From Falsiruegeria litorea R37 (GTDB lineage Bacteria; Pseudomonadota; Alphaproteobacteria; Rhodobacterales; Rhodobacteraceae): a stretch of 64,000 bases of DNA. Where the stretch lies: contig NZ_FWFO01000001.1 of the NCBI RefSeq assembly GCF_900172225.1, forward strand, positions 682,001 through 746,000, read 5' to 3'. Of this stretch, positions 42,822 through 51,425 are shown one piece after another (the stretch's first letter is position 1; each line of letters starts with the position of its first letter). The notes below the pieces were generated by a model, which did not search any database, had not been told where the DNA came from, and saw nothing but the letters and a program-made list of their open reading frames with translations. The position numbers were made by a program, and so were the translations under genes.

Positions 42822-43976
42822 CTATTGCTGATAGGGATCGAGGCTGTCGCGCAGACCATCACCCAGGAAGTTGAACGCCAGCACCACGATGATGATCGGG
42901 ATCATCGGGATAGCGGTCCATGGATAGATCTCGATTGAGGCCAGGTTTTGCGCATCGTTCAGCATCACGCCCCAGCTGACCGCCGGTGCCCGCAAGCCCA
43001 AACCCAGGAAGCTGAGTGCCGTTTCACCCAGGATCATCGCCGGAATCGACAGCGTGGCGCTGGCGATCAGGTGGCTCATGAAGTTGGGCAGCAGGTGCTT
43101 GCGGATCACCCGACCCGAGCTTGCACCCATCATTTCCGCTGCGCGTACGTATTCCTCTTCACGCAACGACAGGAACTTAGCGCGGACCGCACGGGCGAGG
43201 CCCGGCCAGTCCAGGATGCCGAGGATGATCGAGATGATGAAGAAGACGGCCACCGGCCCCCAGTTCGACGGCACGGCCGCCGACAAAGCCAGCCAAAGCG
43301 GCAGTTCGGGCAGGGATCGCAGGATCTCGATCACGCGATTGATGACCCAGTCGATGCGACCGCCAAAGTAGCCCGCAATCGAGCCAAGCAGGATGCCCAG
43401 AAAGAAGGACACAGATATGCCGATCAGGCCAACGGTGAGCGAGAGTTGCGCGCCATAAAGGATGCGGCTGAACACATCGCGTCCCAAACGGTCGGATCCC
43501 CACAGGAACAATGTGGCCCCGTCAGGGGCGCAGAACAGATGCGTGTCGCTGGGGATGAAACCGGCCAAGCTGTACTCGGCGCCTTCGCAAAAGAACTCGA
43601 GCGGTACCGGCGTCGTGGTGTCTGGCTTGAACACCCACTGGAACGTTTCCAGGTCTGCCTCTGCCGTGATGGGGTAGACAAAGGGACCCAGGAATTCGCC
43701 CTCGTGCACCCAATGCACGGCCTGTGGCGGAGCATAAAGGTGATCCGAGTTCCGCTCATTCGCTCCATAGGGCGCGATGAAACCGGCAAAGGGCAGCATC
43801 AAATAGCAAAACAGCAGAAAGATGCCCGAGATCAAGCCCAGCTTGTGGGTCTTGAACTTGCGCCAGATAAGCACCCAATTGGGCGCGTCCAGATCGCGGC
43901 GTTCCAGCTGTTGGATCGAAACCTGCGGGTCGTATGGCGCGTCGTCGACGTAGCGCCCGTCTGGAAGTTTGGTCAT
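42822..43976 (-). CDS. Peptide-type ABC transporter permease (DppC/OppC/YejE-like)
   Basis: A 384-residue inner-membrane permease, longer than typical DppC because of a loop of about 100 residues between the first and second helices that should lie in the periplasm. The N-terminal DAPNWVLIWRKFKTHKLGLISG precedes helix 1. The core has LGRDVFSRILYGAQLSLTVGL and the EAA loop RAAEMMGASSGRVIRKHLLPN. It belongs with the adjacent permease, binding protein and ATPase. It overlaps the upstream permease by four bases and is the last gene of the operon. Confidence 0.9.
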   Translation of the reverse strand: MTKLPDGRYVDDAPYDPQVSIQQLERRDLDAPNWVLIWRKFKTHKLGLISGIFLLFCYLMLPFAGFIAPYGANERNSDHLYAPPQAVHWVHEGEFLGPFVYPITAEADLETFQWVFKPDTTTPVPLEFFCEGAEYSLAGFIPSDTHLFCAPDGATLFLWGSDRLGRDVFSRILYGAQLSLTVGLIGISVSFFLGILLGSIAGYFGGRIDWVINRVIEILRSLPELPLWLALSAAVPSNWGPVAVFFIISIILGILDWPGLARAVRAKFLSLREEEYVRAAEMMGASSGRVIRKHLLPNFMSHLIASATLSIPAMILGETALSFLGLGLRAPAVSWGVMLNDAQNLASIEIYPWTAIPMIPIIIVVLAFNFLGDGLRDSLDPYQQ

Positions 43977-45001
43977 GACTCGCGCCCCTCGTACCTGATG
44001 CGCGGGTCAAGCATGACCAGCAGGATGTCTGATATCATGGTGCCTATGAGCGTAAGCAAGGCCACAAACATCAGGATGAATGCTGAAAGGAATTGATCCT
44101 GTGTCTTGAGCGCAGTCAGCAGGGCCGGACCAATGGTTTGCAGACCCATCACAACCGAGACCAGAACCGAACCCGAAACCATCGAGGGCAGCAGGTTTCC
44201 GATGTCGGCCACAAAGGGGTTGAAGGCCACGCGCAGCGGGTACTTTGTCAGCATCCGGCTGGGGGCCATGCCTTTGGCAATCGCCGTTTCCACGTAGGGT
44301 TTTCCCAACTCGTCGAGCATATTGGCACGCAGGCGTTGCATCATGGCCGATGCACCAGCTGTGCCGATCACGATGGTGGGCACGATCAGGTGAACCATGA
44401 TCGACTTGATTTTCTCCCAATTCAGCGGCTGCCCTTCGAACGAGGGATCCATCAAGCCACCGATGGGAATGTTCAGGTACTTGCGACCGTAATAATACAG
44501 GATCAACGCCAGCAGGAAGTTCGGCGTGGCCAGACCCAGATAGCCGACAAAGGCTGAGGTATAGTCGATCCATGTGCGCGACTTGGCGGCGGCGATCACA
44601 CCCAGGGGCAGGGCCAAGGCATAGACGAACACGATGGCGGCCATGTTGACCAGAACCGTCAGCCACAGGCTGTCACCGACGATCTCGCGCACGGGACGGT
44701 CGAATTCGAACGACCAGCCAAAGTTGCCCTGGATCAGGCCAGAGAAGCCATGCGGGCCGGGCATGAAGCCCATCCAGATCATGTATTGCTCCCACAGAGC
44801 GCGGTCCAAAGCGTATTCCTTGCGCAGGAATTCGGCCTTGGCGACGCCCGCGGATTGGCCCGAGGCCTTGAGCTCGGCGATCTGGTTCGACAGGTAATCA
44901 CCGGGGGGCAGGTTGATGATCACGAACACCAGCACCGACACCACCAGCAGGGTCAGCAGCATGGTGCCAAAGCGATAAATTGCGTAGCGCAGGATGCTCA
45001 T
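43973..45001 (-). CDS. Peptide-type ABC transporter permease (DppB/OppB-like)
   Basis: A 342-residue permease with the classic DppB N-terminus (ILRYAIYRFGTMLLTLLVVSVLVFVIINLPPGDY) and the EAA loop YVETAIAKGMAPSRMLTKYPLRVAFNP. Together with the DppC-like partner it forms the membrane channel. It starts 13 bases after the solute-binding protein gene. Substrates of this group include peptides, opines and oligosaccharides; the sequence does not decide among them. Confidence 0.9.
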   Translation of the reverse strand: MSILRYAIYRFGTMLLTLLVVSVLVFVIINLPPGDYLSNQIAELKASGQSAGVAKAEFLRKEYALDRALWEQYMIWMGFMPGPHGFSGLIQGNFGWSFEFDRPVREIVGDSLWLTVLVNMAAIVFVYALALPLGVIAAAKSRTWIDYTSAFVGYLGLATPNFLLALILYYYGRKYLNIPIGGLMDPSFEGQPLNWEKIKSIMVHLIVPTIVIGTAGASAMMQRLRANMLDELGKPYVETAIAKGMAPSRMLTKYPLRVAFNPFVADIGNLLPSMVSGSVLVSVVMGLQTIGPALLTALKTQDQFLSAFILMFVALLTLIGTMISDILLVMLDPRIRYEGRES

Positions 45002-45014
45002 TCAGCTTGTCCCG

Positions 45015-46931
45015 TCACTCGGCCATGAAAAATTCATCGGGGCGGTGAACGCCGAAATGTGCACCAGGGTCCCAGGCCCAAAGGCCCTTCTTGGGCACAT
45101 TGCGCATCCGGTTCGACACGACGATGGGTTGCGGGGCTTCGGCCAGAATGCCAATGCCATAGAGCTGTTCCGAGTGGATATCCAGCATCTCGCTCCAGGC
45201 GGCTGCGCGTTGTTCATCTGTATCGGCGCGGTCCCAATTCAAGGCCAACTCCATCAGGCGCTGCGCCTCGGGCATGTCGGGCGCTTCGCCGACGTCACCG
45301 TTGGTTTGGTAATGCTGACCCCATTTGGGCCAGGCCAAGAACTCCTGATGGCGGGGCGCGAGATAATCGGGCGAGGTATAGGTCTGCGGGATACCATTGT
45401 CCCAGCCAAACCAGACCGAGGCCATGGTGCTGCCGGCATAAACCCGGTTGCGCAGGATATCGCGATCCAGCGGGCGCATGACCAGTTTGACGCCGATCTC
45501 GCGCCAGGTATCGGTCACGATCTGCAACGCGTTTTCAACCTCTTGCCGCTCACCTGCGGTCTCAATCACGATCTCCATGGGGCGGCCATCTGGCAGCATT
45601 CGGATGCCGTTGCCATCGCGTTTGTTCAATCCGGCCTCATCCAGCAGAGCATTGGCGGTTTCGGGGTCAAACGCAGCCCAGGCATCGCGGCGTTCCTGTT
45701 TGAAGAACGGCGAGGCGGGCAGCACGGTCATCGACCCGGGCTTGGCCAGCTTGAAATAGAGCGCCTGATTGATGGTTTTGCGGTCGATGCCAAGTGACAG
45801 CGCCCGACGCACGCGCACATCACGCATGATTTCACGCCAGACCGGATCGGCGTAGTTCAGGTTGGGATAGATCGCGATCTGCGAGGCCACGCCGGTTTGC
45901 CACAGGTTGGTCTTGTAATTCCCGTCAGCTTCGCCCTTTTTCAGGATCGACGTGTCGCGAAAGTCCAGCCCGCGCCCCTGCAGGTCAACCTCGCCCGCGT
46001 TGGATTTGGCGGCGACCAGACCGGGGGCCACGATCTCCATTTCAACGATGTCGATATAGGGCAGTTGCACGCCGTTGCTGTCGATGCGGTGGTAATAGGG
46101 GTTGCGGACAAAGTTGTGGCGGATCTTCTTGCCGGCGCTGGCGTTGATCCAAGGTTGCAAGGTGGGCAGTTCGGAATTGTCGAACTTGTACATGTTGTCG
46201 CGCTTGTTGTGCAGCGCGGCCCAGCTTTTGACACGGGCCTCTTCGACTTTGACCGCCAGTTGCTCGGGTTCGGCGAAATCGCCGTGGTAGTCCTTCAGGA
46301 AATGCGCCGGGCGGTAGATGAACGGCGGGCGCGCCTGAGCGAGCGATTGCAGGAAGTTGGGGTTGGGATGCTCCCATTCATACACAACGGTCAACTCGTC
46401 GGGGAACGAGACCTTGGGCAACTCACCCTCGATACGCAGGAAATCAAGCGGGCCGGCGGGGCTGAGCAGCGGGTTGTTGGCGACGTCTTCCCACCAGTAT
46501 CTGAAATCGTCCGAGGTGAACGGCGCGCCATCCGACCATTTGTGACCCGGTCGCAGGCGCAAGGTGAACTTGCGGTTGTTTTCATTCTCAAAGGACGCCA
46601 GCAGGTCTGGCACCAGCTCGTAATTTTCGTTGTAGCCGACCAGACGGGCATAGCCGTACACGACCATCTGCCGAATATCTTTGGACCGGGTCACCATGGT
46701 CGACAGCGTGCCGCCTTGCAGGCCGAACTCGCGGCCTTTGGCCTCGAGATCGACAATGATCGGCTCGTCCGGGATGCGTTCGTTGACCGGGGGCAGGTCG
46801 CCGGCTTCAACTTCGGCCTGCCAGAAAGTGCTTTCCTGCAGCGGCGGGATCGGGTTCGCTCCGGCGGGCATCAGGCTGGCGATCACCAGCGATGCGGCAA
46901 GAAACAGAGAGCGGCGGTTTGGTTCAAACAT
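45015..46931 (-). CDS. ABC transporter solute-binding protein, family 5 (peptide/opine type)
   Basis: A 638-residue exported binding protein. The signal region reads RRSLFLAASLVIASLMPAGANP, cleaved near ANP. Family 5 landmarks include YEWEHPNPNFLQSLAQARPP, GHKWSDGAPFTSDDFRYWW and VRRALSLGIDRKTINQALYF. At over 600 residues it is longer than DppA and matches the large YejA-like/sugar-peptide group. Its start overlaps the end of the ATPase gene by eight bases, an unusual order in which the ATPase gene is first. Confidence 0.9.
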   Translation of the reverse strand: MFEPNRRSLFLAASLVIASLMPAGANPIPPLQESTFWQAEVEAGDLPPVNERIPDEPIIVDLEAKGREFGLQGGTLSTMVTRSKDIRQMVVYGYARLVGYNENYELVPDLLASFENENNRKFTLRLRPGHKWSDGAPFTSDDFRYWWEDVANNPLLSPAGPLDFLRIEGELPKVSFPDELTVVYEWEHPNPNFLQSLAQARPPFIYRPAHFLKDYHGDFAEPEQLAVKVEEARVKSWAALHNKRDNMYKFDNSELPTLQPWINASAGKKIRHNFVRNPYYHRIDSNGVQLPYIDIVEMEIVAPGLVAAKSNAGEVDLQGRGLDFRDTSILKKGEADGNYKTNLWQTGVASQIAIYPNLNYADPVWREIMRDVRVRRALSLGIDRKTINQALYFKLAKPGSMTVLPASPFFKQERRDAWAAFDPETANALLDEAGLNKRDGNGIRMLPDGRPMEIVIETAGERQEVENALQIVTDTWREIGVKLVMRPLDRDILRNRVYAGSTMASVWFGWDNGIPQTYTSPDYLAPRHQEFLAWPKWGQHYQTNGDVGEAPDMPEAQRLMELALNWDRADTDEQRAAAWSEMLDIHSEQLYGIGILAEAPQPIVVSNRMRNVPKKGLWAWDPGAHFGVHRPDEFFMAE

Positions 46932-48696
46932 GACAGCGTACCTTATGGCCGGGTTCCAGCTCTACCAATGAAGGTACCATGGTGTCTGTGAAACGGAAGG
47001 CTTCGGCCCATTTTTCAGGAGAGCCGGCGCCTTGGGCGACCAGTTTGAGGTTGATGGGGCGTTCGATATCCGGCTCGGGTTGAGCCGCGATCAAAGCTTT
47101 GGTGTAAGGATGTTGGGGATTATAGAACAAAGTATCAGGGGGCGCCTGTTCGACGATCAGACCCTGACGCATCACGGCGACCTCATCTGCGATGCGGGCC
47201 ACAACGGCCAGATCGTGTGAGATGAAGAGATAGCTGAGGCCCAGTCCCTCTTGCAGCTCTTCCAGCAAGGTCAGGATCTGTTCCTGAACAGAAACATCAA
47301 GGGCCGAGGTCGGCTCGTCGCAGACAATCAACGACGGGTCCAGCATCATGGCACGAGCCACCGACAGGCGTTGGCGTTGACCGCCCGAGAACGCATGCGG
47401 ATAGCGTTTCAACATGTCCGCGTTCAGTCCTACGCGCTGCAGCATCTGGGCCGCCTTGTCGCGCTGTTCGGACTTGGTGCCGATTTTGTGGATTTCCAGC
47501 GGCTCGGTCATCGCATCCTGCACCCGCATGCGCGGGCTGAGCGAGCTGTAGGGGTCTTGAAACACCATCTGCGCGTCGCGTTGGAACGCGGTGCGGGTGG
47601 CGCGGGACATCTTGTGAACAGTGACAGGATCGGCGCCGGGTTTTGCGCGGAACAGAACTTCGCTGCCCTCATCGGGCTGTTCAGCCCCAAGGGCAATGCG
47701 GGCCGCCGTGGTCTTGCCCGAGCCACTTTCGCCCACGATGGCCAGCGTCTTGCTGCGCGGCAGTTTCAGGTCGACACCCCGGCAGGCGTGAACCAGAACA
47801 TCCGGCTTCCAGGCCGAGCCTGAGCGCATGGTGAACGTCTTGTTGACGTTGTTCATCTCGAGGATCAGATCCTTGTCAGGCAGGGGCGGAGCAGGGCGCG
47901 CCTCGGCCGGGATGGCCGGTGCCGCGTTGAACAGCTGCTGCGTATAGGGGTGGGCAGGGGATTTCAGCAGGGGTTCGGCGTCGCCTGCCTCCATCACGCG
48001 GCCTTTGTGCATGACCACGACCTTTTCGGCCATGTTCGCCACCACACCCAGATCATGGGTCACCAGGATCAGCGCCATGCCGGTTTCCTGTTGCAGCTCC
48101 TTGATCAGGCCCAGTACCTGCGCCTGTGTGGTCACGTCCAGGGCGGTGGTCGGCTCGTCCGCGATCAGCAGATCGGGTTTCGACACCATCGCCATCGCAA
48201 TCATCGCCCGCTGGCGCATGCCGCCCGACATCTCGAACGGATAAGACCGATAGGCGCGTTCGGGGTCAGGAAAGCCCACCCTCTCGAATGTCTGCAGAAC
48301 CTGACGCTTGGCCTCTTTTTCGGACGCGCCACGGTGCAGCCATAGAACTTCGCTCACCTGATTGCCGATCCGATGCAGCGGCGACAACGAGCGCATCGGT
48401 TCCTGAAAGATCATCGAGACTTGATCGCCGCGTACATCACGCATCTTGCGCTCGGACATCTCGGACAGGGTTAGGGGCCCTTTTTCCGTGTTCAGCGTGA
48501 TCCGACCCGACCGAATTTGCGCGGCCCTTGGCAGGATGCGCAACACCGCGCGGCAGGTCACGGTTTTACCTGATCCGGATTCGCCAACCAAAGCCAAGGT
48601 TTCGCCGGGCATCACCTCAAAGTTCACGTCTTTGACAACCGCGTCGCCAGACCCGAATCCGATGCTCAGATTTTCAACAGACAACAAAGGGGTCAT
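46924..48696 (-). CDS. ABC transporter ATP-binding protein with two fused ATPase domains
   Basis: A 590-residue tandem ATPase (DppD-DppF fusion type). Domain 1 has Walker A GESGSGKT, signature [15 protein letters not shown] and Walker B LLIADEP. Domain 2, from about residue 275, has [24 protein letters not shown] and LIVCDEP. Both keep the switch histidine (VTHDLGVV and ISHDLAVV). It energises import by the two adjacent permeases. It is transcribed first in the four-gene operon, divergent from the methyltransferase-ackA genes. Confidence 0.93.
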   Translation of the reverse strand: MTPLLSVENLSIGFGSGDAVVKDVNFEVMPGETLALVGESGSGKTVTCRAVLRILPRAAQIRSGRITLNTEKGPLTLSEMSERKMRDVRGDQVSMIFQEPMRSLSPLHRIGNQVSEVLWLHRGASEKEAKRQVLQTFERVGFPDPERAYRSYPFEMSGGMRQRAMIAMAMVSKPDLLIADEPTTALDVTTQAQVLGLIKELQQETGMALILVTHDLGVVANMAEKVVVMHKGRVMEAGDAEPLLKSPAHPYTQQLFNAAPAIPAEARPAPPLPDKDLILEMNNVNKTFTMRSGSAWKPDVLVHACRGVDLKLPRSKTLAIVGESGSGKTTAARIALGAEQPDEGSEVLFRAKPGADPVTVHKMSRATRTAFQRDAQMVFQDPYSSLSPRMRVQDAMTEPLEIHKIGTKSEQRDKAAQMLQRVGLNADMLKRYPHAFSGGQRQRLSVARAMMLDPSLIVCDEPTSALDVSVQEQILTLLEELQEGLGLSYLFISHDLAVVARIADEVAVMRQGLIVEQAPPDTLFYNPQHPYTKALIAAQPEPDIERPINLKLVAQGAGSPEKWAEAFRFTDTMVPSLVELEPGHKVRCHV

Positions 48697-48925
48697 TCAG
48701 GCTGTCCACCCGACTGGCCGGTACTCAACATAAGTCTTTCGATCCCCCTGGTCATTCTGCGTCACTTTCGCGCGCGCACCCCCCTCTAGTCAAACCCGAA
48801 TTTGTGACTAAACGTCACGAAAAAGGGAGAATTTCGACAACTGTGCCTACACAACCCCACCCGGATTTGGCATGAGAGGGCAAGTTGCGGTCATACGGGC
48901 CGTTTGTGTCAAAGGAGTGACCTGC

Positions 48926-49423
48926 GTGACCAAAGATGTAAGCCGCCTAGATTTGTTCATCGATAGAATGGTGTCGCAGCGTGCCTGCCTGGATTTCGCG
49001 ATCTCGGAAACCGCCGACATGACCGGCCCGGTTTTCGAGCTTGGATTGGGCAATGGGCGCACCTACCACCACATGAAAACCCACATCAAAGGGCGCGACA
49101 CCTATGTGTTCGAACGCGCCGTCGCCTCGCACCCGGATTCGACGCCTCCGGATGAGATGTTAATCCTGGGCGATGTACGTGAAACTCTACCCGCCTCGGT
49201 CGAACGTTTCGGGGCCGCGGCCAGTCTGATCCACGCGGATCTGGGGGGGCACAACCGCGAAAAGAACGATGTATTCGCCCGCTTTGTCTCTCCGTTGATA
49301 GAGCCGCTGTTGGCCCCGGGCGGGCTGATGGTATCAAGCGATCGGATGTATTTCGAAACCCTGACTGAACTGCCGCTGCCACTCGGTGCGGTCGAGGGGC
49401 GCTGTTTCGTATATCGCCGCTGA
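48926..49423 (+). CDS. Small class I SAM-dependent methyltransferase, paralogue of 33171-33647
   Basis: A 165-residue methyltransferase-like protein. Motif I is VFELGLGNGRTYHHM, nearly the same as in the gene at 33171-33647. It is followed by YVFERAVASHP, a P-rich linker, and a late SPLIEPLLAPGGLMVSSD, which aligns with LSPLIAAVMKPGALLVSGQ of the paralogue. The GTG at 48926 is preferred because AAAGGAG ends eight bases upstream; an in-frame ATG at 48872 lacks a good site. It precedes ackA by ten bases, so the two are probably co-transcribed. Substrate unknown. Confidence 0.78.
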   Translation: MTKDVSRLDLFIDRMVSQRACLDFAISETADMTGPVFELGLGNGRTYHHMKTHIKGRDTYVFERAVASHPDSTPPDEMLILGDVRETLPASVERFGAAASLIHADLGGHNREKNDVFARFVSPLIEPLLAPGGLMVSSDRMYFETLTELPLPLGAVEGRCFVYRR

Positions 49424-49433
49424 GGGGGCTGAC

Positions 49434-50582
49434 ATGGCCGGGCTTCTGACGCTGAACGCTGGCAGTTCCTCGATCAAGTTCGGGGTCTACCTGGTCGCGC
49501 CCGAACCCGAGTTGCTGCTGTTGGGGCAGGTCGAGAACCTTGGCCCTGTGGCGCAAATGGTTCTGGATCATCCTGAAAAACAGACGATCGAGATCGGGCC
49601 CGCCGACCATTCCACCGCAGTGCAGGCCATTTTGCAGGCCATCCAACCTGCGCTGCAGGATCACGAGGTGACAGGGGTCGGGCATCGCATCGTGCACGGT
49701 GGCAAGACGTTCACCGGACCAGTAGAGCTGACCGAGCAGGTGATGGCACAGCTCGAGACTTTGGTGCCGCTGGCGCCCTTGCACCAGCCGCACAACCTGG
49801 CTGCGGTGCGCGCGGCGCAGGCGGCGTTCCCCGCGGCGGTTCAAATCGGTTGTTTCGACACGTCCTTTCACCAAGGGCATCCCTTTGTGAATGACGCCTT
49901 TGCGATCCCCCGTCGGTTCTATGAAAAGGGTGTGCGACGGTACGGGTTCCACGGGCTGTCCTATGACTACGTCACCGACGCCTTGAAACGCGAACATCCG
50001 ATCCTTGCCCGGGGGCGGGTGGTGATTGCGCATCTGGGCAATGGTGCGTCGATGTGTGCGGTCAAAAACGGCAAGAGCATTGGCTCGACCATGGGCTTCT
50101 CGGCGCTTGATGGTTTGCCCATGGGCACGCGGTGCGGGCAGCTTGATCCGGGCGTTCTTCTTTATCTGATGGAACAGGGTCACAGCGCCGAGGCGATCAC
50201 CCACATCCTGTACAAGAAAAGCGGCCTGTTAGGGCTGAGTGAGATCAGCCACGACATGCGCACCTTGCTGGCGAGCGATGACCCTCGGGCGGCAGAGGCC
50301 ATTGATTACTACGTCTTCCGCATCAAACGAGAGCTGGGCGCGATGGTGGCCATCATGGGCGGGCTGAACGCGGTGGTCTTCTGTGGCGGAATTGGCGAAA
50401 ACTCCGCCGAAATTCGCGCGCGCGTTCTAGATGGTCTGGCCTTCATGGGCCTGTCGCTGGATGGTGCAGCCAACGAGGCGAACGAACAGGTGATCTCGGA
50501 CGGGGATGTTCCCGTTTTGGTGATCCCCACGGACGAAGAACGCGTGATCGCCCGTGCCCTGGCGGGGCGCCTGATGCCGTAA
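49434..50582 (+). CDS. ackA: Acetate kinase
   Basis: A 382-residue acetate kinase. Signature 1 LLTLNAGSSSIKFGVY is at the N-terminus, signature 2 YGFHGLSYDYV lies near residue 175, and the GNGASMCAVKNGKSIGSTMGFSALDGLPMGTRCG active-site run follows. It interconverts acetate plus ATP with acetyl phosphate. No pta gene is adjacent. AGGGGG sits upstream of the start. The next gene, a GST, follows 76 bases later, and a strong terminator ends the unit. Confidence 0.95.
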   Translation: MAGLLTLNAGSSSIKFGVYLVAPEPELLLLGQVENLGPVAQMVLDHPEKQTIEIGPADHSTAVQAILQAIQPALQDHEVTGVGHRIVHGGKTFTGPVELTEQVMAQLETLVPLAPLHQPHNLAAVRAAQAAFPAAVQIGCFDTSFHQGHPFVNDAFAIPRRFYEKGVRRYGFHGLSYDYVTDALKREHPILARGRVVIAHLGNGASMCAVKNGKSIGSTMGFSALDGLPMGTRCGQLDPGVLLYLMEQGHSAEAITHILYKKSGLLGLSEISHDMRTLLASDDPRAAEAIDYYVFRIKRELGAMVAIMGGLNAVVFCGGIGENSAEIRARVLDGLAFMGLSLDGAANEANEQVISDGDVPVLVIPTDEERVIARALAGRLMP

Positions 50583-50658
50583 GGTTATTTTCCGGGGGGC
50601 TATGCGTGGCGGCTTGAGGTTGCCATCGTTGCACGGAACCCGACAGGAAAGGCCGCCC

Positions 50659-51288
50659 ATGCTGTTTTATGATTGCTCTACCGCCCCCAATCCCCGCCGC
50701 GCACGGATGTTCATTGCCGAAAAGGGGCTGACAATCGAAACCCGCGATATCTCGATCGCGAAAGGCGAGCAGTTGCAACCGGAATTCAAGGCCGTGAACC
50801 CGCGCGCAACGATCCCGGTGCTTGTCACCGACGAAGGCACGGTGTTGACCGAAAACCTGGGCATTGCTGCGTACCTTGAGGCACATACGCCCGAGCCGCC
50901 GCTGATGGGGCGCACCCCGGATGAGAAGGGGCTGGTGTTGATGTGGAATTCCATCGCCGAGCAACAGGGCGGCATGCCCGTGGCCGAGGCACTGCGCAAC
51001 ACGCACCCGGCATTCAAGGACCGCGCCATTCCCGGGCCTGCAAATCATGCACAGATCCCTGAATTGGCCGAGCGTGGACTGGCACGGATCGAGCAATTCT
51101 TTGACGTGCTCGAAGAACGCCTGCAGGACAGCCGCTATATTGCGTGCGATCATTTCACATTGGCCGACATCTCGACCTTTGTGTTCGTCGATTTCGCACG
51201 GGTGGTGAAAAAACGCATCCCGGAAAGCCACTCCGCCGCCCTGGACTGGTACGAGGCGATCAAATCCCGGCCAAGCGCGCGGCTTTGA
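50659..51288 (+). CDS. Glutathione S-transferase family protein
   Basis: A 209-residue GST. The thioredoxin-fold N-terminal domain begins MLFYDCSTAPNPRRARMFIAEKGL and includes the cis-proline region NPRATIPVLVTDEGTVLTENLGIAAYLE (the ES-type glutathione contact appears as EN). The helical C-terminal domain ends with FTLADISTFVFVDFARVV. Such GSTs conjugate or reduce electrophiles in the cytoplasm. AGGAAAGG precedes the ATG at 50659; upstream open codons are not similar to the family. Confidence 0.88.
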   Translation: MLFYDCSTAPNPRRARMFIAEKGLTIETRDISIAKGEQLQPEFKAVNPRATIPVLVTDEGTVLTENLGIAAYLEAHTPEPPLMGRTPDEKGLVLMWNSIAEQQGGMPVAEALRNTHPAFKDRAIPGPANHAQIPELAERGLARIEQFFDVLEERLQDSRYIACDHFTLADISTFVFVDFARVVKKRIPESHSAALDWYEAIKSRPSARL

Positions 51289-51311
51289 ACTCGCGACAAT
51301 TCACAGGGCAT

Positions 51312-51340
51312 GAGGCCGACGCGATGTCGGCTTCTTTTTT
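51312..51340 (+). terminator. Intrinsic terminator after the GST gene
   Basis: Nine-bp stem (51312-51320 with 51326-51334, one G-T wobble), five-base loop, then six T residues. It ends the methyltransferase-ackA-GST transcript and insulates the demethylation operon. Confidence 0.88.
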
Positions 51341-51363
51341 GCTCCGATGGTATTGTACAGAAA

Positions 51364-51373
51364 TGTCTAGACA
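51364..51373. promoter_or_regulatory. TGTCTAGACA palindrome upstream of the demethylation operon
   Basis: A perfect 10-bp palindrome lies 53 bases before the first gene of the operon. It has the same GTCTA/TAGAC half-sites as the phnF-phnG operator and is of the type bound by HutC-subfamily GntR repressors. No such regulator gene is next to it in this window apart from phnF, 26 kb away. Confidence 0.5.
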
Positions 51374-51425
51374 GGTGTGAACAATCGCAATAGCGTCGCT
51401 TTGACATCAGGTAAGGGAGGGTCCG

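Noticed and set aside
48787-48810. TAGTCA/TGACTA inverted repeat between the ABC operon and the methyltransferase gene
   Set aside because: Only six bases per arm with a 12-base spacer; not strong enough to call an operator.
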